Shown here: positions 1 to 5,557 of the stretch, piece after piece
Layout: every line of letters starts with the position of its first letter
How positions within the stretch are numbered: the stretch's first letter is position 1
NCBI GenBank assembly: GCA_002256395.1
Contig: NKJG01000003.1
Span: 1 to 64,000, forward strand
Length of the DNA: 64,000 bases
Source of the DNA: Bacteroidetes bacterium B1(2017)
GTDB taxonomy: Bacteria; Bacteroidota; Bacteroidia; UKL13-3
Direction: 5' to 3'
Notes under the pieces: generated by a model
The model's input: the letters and a program-made list of their open reading frames with translations, nothing else
Databases searched by the model: none
What the model was told of the DNA's origin: nothing
Made by a program: the position numbers and the translations under genes

Positions 1-68
1 CGCTTATTCAACCCGCTTTGTTCCCATTGCGAAAAATGTTGCAACATAGATTCCTTTGTGTTTTTCAT
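1..68 (-). CDS. Partial IS66 TnpA-like accessory protein (N-terminus only)
   Basis: An ATG at position 68 on the minus strand opens a frame that is still open at the window edge. About 22 residues are visible, including HFSQWEQSGLNK. This resembles the start of IS66 TnpA-type accessory proteins, where a tryptophan and an SGL(S/N) motif precede a helix-turn-helix. The IS-like end at 126 supports the reading. The fragment is too short for certainty; it could be another transposon-linked HTH protein. Confidence 0.4.
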   Translation of the reverse strand, partial: MKNTKESMLQHFSQWEQSGLNK

Positions 69-126
69 GCGCCAAAGGTCTTGCTTGACTTCCTCTACAC
101 AAATATGTACTTTAGCGGGTGCTTAC
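1..126 (-). mobile_element. Edge of a probable IS66-family insertion sequence
   Basis: Read on the minus strand from position 126 inward, the sequence begins GTAAGCACCCGCTAAAGTAC. IS66-family terminal repeats characteristically begin with GTAA. A short reading frame starts 58 bases inside this end and runs off the window, as expected for the first IS66 gene (tnpA). The bases outside the end (127-134, GTTGCTAT) would be one copy of the 8-bp target duplication typical of the family. The other end lies outside the window, so neither the inverted repeat nor the duplication can be confirmed. Confidence 0.5.
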
Positions 127-239
127 GTTGCTATTAGACTATTTTGCCGAAAGTAGAGGGAAAATATACCTTGACTATTTGCATTCGATATTATAAGTGT
201 CCATATACGATAAAATAGTGTTTTTGATATAGAGATTTT

Positions 240-1070
240 ATGACAGAATATTTATCTTATACGTTTAATGATTCTGAAGAGTTCATTCAAACCTTTGATG
301 AAGCACCCTTATGGAGTGCATCCTTCGGGCTTTTATTGCTTAAACATTTAGAGTTAAAGCCGAACCTAAGGGTTATTGATATGGGTTCAGGTGCTGGTTT
401 TCCATTAATGGAATTAGCAGGTCGCATGGGTAATACATGTAAGTTGTTTGGTATAGACCCTTGGAAAAATGCATCGGTTCGAGCCAAACAAAAAATTAAA
501 AATTATGGCTTGACAAATGTTGAACTAATTGAAAGTTCTGCCGAGCAAATTCCTTTTGCTGATAATACTATTGACCTTATTGTATCTAATTTAGGAATTA
601 ATAATTTTGATAAACCAGATATCGTATTTAAGGAATGTAATAGGGTTTTGAAGCCCAATGGTAAATTGGCACTTACCTCAAACCTAAATGGACATTGGAA
701 AGAGTTTTATGCCATTTTTTACTCCACACTGAAACAATTGGGTAAAGAAAATTTAATTGCCATACTTAAGAACGACGAAGAGCATAGAGGAACGGTTGAA
801 AGTGTTTCAAAATTATTTACGGATACTGGTTTTACTATTACCAGGTATTATGAAGAAAGTTTTGAAATGAAATTTGTGGATGGGAGTACATTTCTTAATC
901 ATTACTTCGTAAAGTTAGGTTGGCTTACAACGTGGATGAGCATTTTACCTAAGGAAGATTTACAAGAAATATTTTCTGCTTTAGAACAAAACTTAAATGA
1001 ATATTCAAAAATAAATGTTGGATTAAGTTTGACTGTTCCTATGTTGTTTATTGAAGGAGAAAAAGTATAG
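240..1070 (+). CDS. Class I SAM-dependent methyltransferase
   Basis: This 276-residue protein has a Rossmann-type methyltransferase fold. Motif I, VIDMGSGAGFP, lies at residues 45-55 and would bind S-adenosylmethionine. GIDP at 71-74 is the acidic loop after strand 2. IDLIVSNLGINNF (111-123) corresponds to motif IV, and NRVLKPNGKLALTS (134-147) to the post-motif III region of Methyltransf_11/25 proteins. The substrate cannot be read from sequence. It is the first gene of a same-strand series of small accessory genes next to an IS edge, so horizontal arrival is plausible. The ATG at 240 follows an AT-rich leader. Confidence 0.88.
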   Translation: MTEYLSYTFNDSEEFIQTFDEAPLWSASFGLLLLKHLELKPNLRVIDMGSGAGFPLMELAGRMGNTCKLFGIDPWKNASVRAKQKIKNYGLTNVELIESSAEQIPFADNTIDLIVSNLGINNFDKPDIVFKECNRVLKPNGKLALTSNLNGHWKEFYAIFYSTLKQLGKENLIAILKNDEEHRGTVESVSKLFTDTGFTITRYYEESFEMKFVDGSTFLNHYFVKLGWLTTWMSILPKEDLQEIFSALEQNLNEYSKINVGLSLTVPMLFIEGEKV

Positions 1071-1105
1071 TATTTTCTAAGACAATACCTAAATAAGCCT
1101 TTCGA

Positions 1106-1684
1106 ATGAGACAAATACTAATTTTATTATCACTATTAATTTTAGGCTGTTCGACACAACAATCTGAAAATAATATTGACCAAAAAGAAATAAGTGATAT
1201 AAAAAAAGCCTTTGAGTCATGGACAAAATCAGAAATTAGTAAAGGTAATTTTTTTGCAATGGATAGTTGCAATGGGGACTATTATATGAGAAAGGATTCT
1301 TTGGGTCTTGAATCTGTTTTTGGATATGCTGTTCCAGACGACAGTTCTGAAATTAACTATTATTATGCAAACCTAAATGGTGATACTAAGAAAGACGCGC
1401 TCATAACATTTACTCCCTATCAGTGCGACGGTGGAAATGCATCTATGTGGGTTCAATATCAGGTGCTCGTATTATCGCAAGGTGATAGCTATCTTGTAGA
1501 TGACAGTTATTTTGAAAGGTTTGATACTGCCCCAGGGTTATTTCAACTCGACAGCGTTGCACCCAAGGCGGTTTTTGGGACGTATTTTGAGTTTGCAGAA
1601 AAAGATGGCCGGTGTTGCCCAAGTATAACTAAACCAATAAAAATTGACTTAGAAAAAAATGAGTTTACTTATTCTAACAGATAG
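1106..1684 (+). CDS. Hypothetical lipoprotein
   Basis: This 192-residue protein starts with a type II signal peptide. A hydrophobic stretch (residues 3-14) leads into the lipobox LILGC, with the lipidated cysteine at position 15, so it should be anchored in a membrane. The mature part is acidic. It contains NLNGDTKKDALITF near residue 90, which resembles the Asp/Asn-rich loops of FG-GAP or VCBS-type proteins, and several cysteines near the C-terminus. I recognise no family. It lies 35 bases after the methyltransferase and may share its transcript. Confidence 0.75.
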   Translation: MRQILILLSLLILGCSTQQSENNIDQKEISDIKKAFESWTKSEISKGNFFAMDSCNGDYYMRKDSLGLESVFGYAVPDDSSEINYYYANLNGDTKKDALITFTPYQCDGGNASMWVQYQVLVLSQGDSYLVDDSYFERFDTAPGLFQLDSVAPKAVFGTYFEFAEKDGRCCPSITKPIKIDLEKNEFTYSNR

Positions 1685-1732
1685 GGCAGCAAATGAAATC
1701 ACAATAAATAACAGACTCTAAATAAAACCAAT

Positions 1733-2344
1733 ATGACTGAAATTAAGGCTCTAATATTTGACTTAGGAAAGGTTGTTTTTGACCTTTCATTCGACAGAGT
1801 TTTTCAATCTTGGGCGAGCTCTTCGGGCCTAGCTTTCGATGAAATTAAGAGTAGATTTGCCTTCGATGAAGCATTTAGTCAGTTTGAAAGAAACGAACTC
1901 ACGCCTAACCAATTTAGAGGTTATGTGATGAATAAGCTGGGTATTAAGCTTTCTGATGAAGATTTTGATAGAGGTTGGTGCGATTTATATCTGGATGTAT
2001 ACGATGAAATGGACAGGCTTTTGATGAATCTAAAACCTAACTATAGGCTTATTGGCTTAACAAATACCAATGCAATTCATAATACCGTTTGGCCTTTAAA
2101 GTATGCTGAAACTTTGCAATACTTTGAGAAAATATTTTCTTCCCATGAGTTGCTAACCCGGAAGCCTGAAAGGAAAATATTTGAAATTGCTCTCGATTAC
2201 CTGAATATGAAACCAGAGCAAACATTGTTTCTGGATGATAATAGTGATAATATAAACGGAGCAAAGGATATGGGTTTGAACACACTTTTGGTAACGTCAA
2301 ATGTTCAAATGAGGATTGACTTAGAAAAGATTTTGAAAGGGTAA
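1733..2344 (+). CDS. HAD-superfamily hydrolase, YihX-like phosphatase
   Basis: The 203-residue protein shows the HAD core. Nucleophile Asp10 sits in FDLGKVVFD, Thr110 in LTNTN (motif II), Lys144 in RKPE (motif III) and Asp168-Asp169 in LDDN (motif IV). The second Asp of motif I is replaced by Gly, as in the HAD-IA FDLGxV subgroup. The stretches around NTNAIHNTVWP and LDDNSDNINGA closely follow E. coli YihX (alpha-D-glucose-1-phosphate phosphatase). A small-molecule sugar-phosphate phosphatase is the best guess, but the substrate is inferred from family resemblance only. Confidence 0.88.
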   Translation: MTEIKALIFDLGKVVFDLSFDRVFQSWASSSGLAFDEIKSRFAFDEAFSQFERNELTPNQFRGYVMNKLGIKLSDEDFDRGWCDLYLDVYDEMDRLLMNLKPNYRLIGLTNTNAIHNTVWPLKYAETLQYFEKIFSSHELLTRKPERKIFEIALDYLNMKPEQTLFLDDNSDNINGAKDMGLNTLLVTSNVQMRIDLEKILKG

Positions 2345-2359
2345 TAAAGAAAAAGTACA

Positions 2360-2830
2360 ATGTCGGCTATTGACCAATATAAACATACACATTTAGGATT
2401 TATTGAATGTCCTTCCAGCTTTGATTTTGTGTATTCTAATGCAACAAGAAAAATTGCCATTTATGAATTGCTAGAAAATATACCTAACGGCGAAACTGAA
2501 TTTGACGGTAAGGAGGGAGATATTTTAATAGGTGGTGGAAGTGGAGAGGCTCCAGCTTTTAGGATTTCTTTGCCTGAATCTTTATTGTTTTTTACTGGTG
2601 ATAAAGTAGAAGACTTTGACAATTATGAAGATTTATTTAAAGCCTTTTGGACCCCAACGCAAGCGTATATTTTGTGTGAAGGTTTTTCTAAAGTTGGCTG
2701 GACACCTGCAATACCAATTGAGTTTTGGTTGGCGGAGAATAGTTGTTTATTGCTTATTGATTCTGTTGAACGTTTCTTGGGATTCAAAATACCTTCTTTA
2801 CCAAAAAGTGCATTAAATTTCATAAATTAG
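2360..2830 (+). CDS. Hypothetical protein, unrecognised family
   Basis: This 156-residue protein starts 15 bases after the phosphatase gene. It has no signal peptide or membrane segment, is acidic and aromatic-rich, and contains a Gly/Ser turn (GGGSGEAP, around residues 57-64). The pattern fits a small cytosolic alpha/beta protein. Size, charge and position before an Imm63-like gene are compatible with an immunity or SMI1-like protein, but I recognise no motif that proves it. Coding status rests on an uninterrupted frame, tight spacing and ordinary composition. Confidence 0.65.
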   Translation: MSAIDQYKHTHLGFIECPSSFDFVYSNATRKIAIYELLENIPNGETEFDGKEGDILIGGGSGEAPAFRISLPESLLFFTGDKVEDFDNYEDLFKAFWTPTQAYILCEGFSKVGWTPAIPIEFWLAENSCLLLIDSVERFLGFKIPSLPKSALNFIN

Positions 2831-2849
2831 AGTAACATAAATAATTATA

Positions 2850-3311
2850 ATGACTAACTATTCTCTTGTTGATATAAAGAATAAAGTAGAGGAACTTGCT
2901 CAAGTAATTGGATCTGCCCCAACTATTTTACCTGCATTTGGACAACAAAATTTAGATGCACATCCCTATATTGAAGTAGATGACTTAGGAAATATGTTTT
3001 ATATATTCTCAGAACGTGGGCGAGAATTGGAAAGATTTAGAACAGATAAATTGGATGAACTACTTTTTAGAATATTTTCAAGCGTGACTTTTACAATGGC
3101 ATGTGAGTTTGAACTTAATAACAGAATTGAAGAGAAGGATTGCAGACGAATTATATTTGATAAGCAGCTAGAATTATTAAGGCAGCTTAACAAAGATTGG
3201 CAACAAAGAGAAAATATAGAACACCAACGTATTTTAATAGAGCATCCATTTCAAGACAATGCAAGTATTCATGGTAATTACAAAGCACTAAGGTTTAGTT
3301 TTGGAAAATAA
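2850..3311 (+). CDS. Imm63-like immunity protein
   Basis: This 153-residue protein resembles the Imm63 family of polymorphic-toxin immunity proteins. The visible matches are YIFSERGRELERFRTDKLDE (about 51-70), a MACEFELNNRIE segment and the LLRQLNKDW...HPFQD region near the C-terminus. Such proteins are cytosolic and neutralise a cognate secreted toxin domain. No polymorphic toxin is encoded nearby, so this would be an orphan copy kept against toxins from neighbours or left by rearrangement. The family call comes from remembered pattern, not a profile search. Confidence 0.7.
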   Translation: MTNYSLVDIKNKVEELAQVIGSAPTILPAFGQQNLDAHPYIEVDDLGNMFYIFSERGRELERFRTDKLDELLFRIFSSVTFTMACEFELNNRIEEKDCRRIIFDKQLELLRQLNKDWQQRENIEHQRILIEHPFQDNASIHGNYKALRFSFGK

Positions 3312-3419
3312 AATATAACACCCGCACTAAAACATTTTTTGACCTAAGTATTAATGGAGAGGCTTGAACCTAAGATTGGGAAAGATTTACAACAAAACAG
3401 TAGAAAGTAAATTGTAAAA

Positions 3420-3866
3420 ATGGAAGTAAGAATACTACAACAAAATGAAGATATAACTGATAAGTTATTTGAATCGGAAGAGTGCCAAACTTTATTGGAA
3501 ATTTATAAGGATTATTATCCAAAAATGGGTTTCAAAATACCATGGGTGGCTTATCTCCTTATTGAGCAAAATCAAGTGCTAGGGTCATGTGGTTTCGTTG
3601 GTCAACCTCAAGATGATAAAGTTGAAATAGCCTATTGGACATTTAAGGAATTTGAAGGGCAAGGTGTAGCTTCTTTTGCTTGTAAAGCGTTAGTTTCTAT
3701 AGCTCATACTACTGATCCAAAAGTAATTGTTACGGCGAAGACTGCTCCTGAAAACAATGCTTCAACAAGAATATTAGAGAAACACAATTTTGTTTTCTCT
3801 GAAATTGTTCAGGATGAAGAGATAGGTGATGCTTGGCTGTGGAAATTACAACCTAGGACAAATTAA
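3420..3866 (+). CDS. GNAT-family N-acetyltransferase
   Basis: The 148-residue protein has a GNAT core. The strand-turn-helix VEIAYWTFKEFEGQGVAS (around residues 70-87) carries a GQGVAS pyrophosphate-binding loop for acetyl-CoA. NNASTRILEKHNFVF (about 115-129) is the conserved motif B region. The acceptor is unknown; candidates include protein N-termini, small amines and antibiotics. A second GNAT gene starts four bases after its stop, suggesting co-transcription. About 108 bases with no recognisable feature separate it from the Imm63-like gene. Confidence 0.87.
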   Translation: MEVRILQQNEDITDKLFESEECQTLLEIYKDYYPKMGFKIPWVAYLLIEQNQVLGSCGFVGQPQDDKVEIAYWTFKEFEGQGVASFACKALVSIAHTTDPKVIVTAKTAPENNASTRILEKHNFVFSEIVQDEEIGDAWLWKLQPRTN

Positions 3867-3870
3867 ATCC

Positions 3871-4383
3871 ATGATACTTCTAGAAACCAAAAGAACTTAC
3901 CTGAGAGAAATTACTGCAGATGATGCTGAAAAGGCCTATTTGCTTAATTTAGACTCAGAGGTAATTAAATATACAGGTGATAGTTCGTTTGAAAGTATTG
4001 ATAAGGCGAGAGAGTTTCTTGAAGATTATGACCATTACAAAAAATATGGTTTCGGGCGCTGGGGGGTAATTGATAAAACCGAAAATGAGTTTCTTGGATG
4101 GTGCGGACTTAAATACACCAAAGAGCTAGATGAATTTGATATTGGATTTAGGTTCTTTAAAAAATATTGGAACATGGGCTATGCCACCGAAACGGCTAAA
4201 GCTTGTATTGATTTGGGTTTTGAAAAATTGGGTATAACAGAAATTGTTGGTCGCGCTAGGAAAGAAAATATAGGCTCGATAAGAGTTTTGGAAAAAATAG
4301 GCTTAGTATATTCTAAACACTTTAACTTCGATGGGCAGGAGGGTGTGATTTATAAAATAGAAAAAAATAAATGGAAGGGATAA
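3871..4383 (+). CDS. GNAT-family acetyltransferase, RimJ/RimL-like
   Basis: This 170-residue protein belongs to the Acetyltransf_3 group. It has the N-terminal strand LETKRTYLREIT, a central FDIGFRFFKKYWNMGYATE acetyl-CoA-binding motif, and NIGSIRVLEKIGLV near the C-terminus. The ATG at 3871 gives the usual RimJ/RimL-type start (MILLETKR). An upstream ATG in frame would overlap the preceding gene by 41 bases and add an unconserved tail. The end overlaps the Crp/Fnr regulator gene by 13 bases, which suggests translational coupling. Substrate unknown. Confidence 0.88.
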   Translation: MILLETKRTYLREITADDAEKAYLLNLDSEVIKYTGDSSFESIDKAREFLEDYDHYKKYGFGRWGVIDKTENEFLGWCGLKYTKELDEFDIGFRFFKKYWNMGYATETAKACIDLGFEKLGITEIVGRARKENIGSIRVLEKIGLVYSKHFNFDGQEGVIYKIEKNKWKG

Positions 4384-4970
4384 CCAAAGAGGATGCGCAT
4401 TTTTTTAAGGAAGAAATTCGGAAGAGGATTGCTATTGGGGAAGGGGAGTTTGAAAAGTTTTTAGAACTTTGGGAATTCAAAAAATACGCTCGAAATGAAC
4501 TTATTTTAGAGTCAAATGAGATTCCCAAATTTTCTATTTTTGTTTTAAGGGGCTGTCTCAGGCAATTCCTTGTAAATGAAAAAGGAGAAGAATCTATTGT
4601 GTATTTTGCAGAAGAAAAACATTTTATTGGCGACCTAGCAGCTTTAAGAAGTAAAACCAAATCTATCTATACTTTTCAGGCTATTGAAGAATGCGACTTG
4701 CTAACCATAAGTGCAGATAATTGGGAGCAAGCATTTATTAAATTTCCTTGGTGGGCCGAGGCACATCTAAAAGGCTACCAAAATTGGGTCATTCAATTGC
4801 AACAGCAAATGGTCGACCTACAATCTCTAACTGGCGAGACACGTTACTTAAACTTGCTAAAAGCAAAACCCAACTTGTTCCAACGCGTTCCGCAACATTA
4901 TATCGCATCGTATTTGGGCATTAGTCCTGAGACATTAAGTCGTATTAGAAAAAAAATAACCAGTACCTAA
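4371..4970 (+). CDS. Crp/Fnr-family transcriptional regulator
   Basis: This 199-residue protein has an N-terminal cyclic-nucleotide-binding-type beta-roll (about 25-115, with FSIFVLRGCLRQF) and a long dimerisation helix. The C-terminal winged helix includes YIASYLGISPETLSRIRKK (about 178-196), where SPETLSR is the recognition helix. There is no N-terminal Cys cluster, so it is not an oxygen-sensing Fnr. The cNMP phosphate-binding RxA/S signature is not obvious, so the ligand is unknown, as in many Bacteroidota members. Six bases after its stop is a TTGAC-N4-GTCAA palindrome that fits this family's operator, which suggests it controls the next gene. Confidence 0.9.
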   Translation: MEGITKEDAHFFKEEIRKRIAIGEGEFEKFLELWEFKKYARNELILESNEIPKFSIFVLRGCLRQFLVNEKGEESIVYFAEEKHFIGDLAALRSKTKSIYTFQAIEECDLLTISADNWEQAFIKFPWWAEAHLKGYQNWVIQLQQQMVDLQSLTGETRYLNLLKAKPNLFQRVPQHYIASYLGISPETLSRIRKKITST

Positions 4971-4975
4971 ATTTA

Positions 4976-4989
4976 TTGACTTTAGTCAA
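4976..4989. promoter_or_regulatory. Crp/Fnr-type operator TTGAC-N4-GTCAA
   Basis: The sequence TTGACTTTAGTCAA is a perfect 5+5-bp inverted repeat with a 4-bp centre, matching the geometry of CRP/FNR half-sites (TTGAT-N4-ATCAA and variants). It lies just after the Crp/Fnr gene and about 55 bases before the next start codon. With the TAGGTTTG element at 5013-5020 the palindrome would be centred roughly 40-45 bp upstream of transcription start, the usual class II activator position. Confidence 0.65.
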
Positions 4990-5012
4990 GGGTTTGCAGG
5001 AGTGCCATGGTT

Positions 5013-5020
5013 TAGGTTTG
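5013..5020 (+). promoter_or_regulatory. Bacteroidota -7 box (TAGGTTTG)
   Basis: TAGGTTTG matches the TAnnTTTG -7 consensus of Bacteroidota sigma factor promoters. No TTTG lies at the expected 19-bp spacing; one lies 16 bp upstream. A weak -33 next to an activator palindrome fits an activator-dependent promoter for the gene starting at 5045. This is inference from spacing only. Confidence 0.4.
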
Positions 5021-5044
5021 TTCCATACTAAACACATAAACATT

Positions 5045-5440
5045 ATGGCAACTAAAAAAACAGTTTTACTTTTGGGCATCGACCCAGCAATTATTGATTT
5101 TACCTCTCCCGAATTTGCCTCTATGCCTGGCCTTACTGCCGAAAAGGTTGCTATGGGAATTCATGGTTCAATAAACCAGCTTAACGAAATTGGGTACGCG
5201 GCACATTTATGCTGGACAGATTTTGGCGAAACGGCCATTGAGGTAATTAAAAAACATTTACAAGAGCAACATTTCGATTGTGTTCTTATTGGAGCTGGAA
5301 TTAGAAAGCCTGATTCTAATTTTATGTATTTTGAAAGAGCCATTAATGTTATTCTGGAATACTCTCCCAAATCAAAAATCTGTTTCAATACAAATCCCAT
5401 GGATACGGTGGCAGCCTTGCAACGCTGGGTAAGTATTTAA
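5045..5440 (+). CDS. Conserved hypothetical protein downstream of Crp/Fnr regulator
   Basis: The 131-residue protein begins MATKKTVLLLGIDP. I chose the ATG at 5045 because an upstream TTG start would overlap the operator palindrome. It looks like a compact alpha/beta protein: a hydrophobic first strand ending in GIDP, a middle strand FDCVLIGAGIRKPD (about 78-91), and a later strand KICFNTNP. Cytosolic, with no signal peptide. I know similar small proteins of unassigned function but no activity. The position behind a Crp/Fnr gene and box suggests it is that regulator's target. Confidence 0.78.
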   Translation: MATKKTVLLLGIDPAIIDFTSPEFASMPGLTAEKVAMGIHGSINQLNEIGYAAHLCWTDFGETAIEVIKKHLQEQHFDCVLIGAGIRKPDSNFMYFERAINVILEYSPKSKICFNTNPMDTVAALQRWVSI

Positions 5441-5557
5441 ATTCAAAGAAAATCCCCTCGCTTTTTCGCTACTATTTATTGGTAAATAGAGGATGAATAA
5501 ATACATTCGTTAAGCCTTAATTTTTTGAAAGGTTTAATTATGGAGCCAATAACTAAG

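Noticed and set aside
240-5440. Accessory gene run considered as an integron cassette array
   Set aside because: I see no attC-like inverted sites between the genes and no integron integrase.
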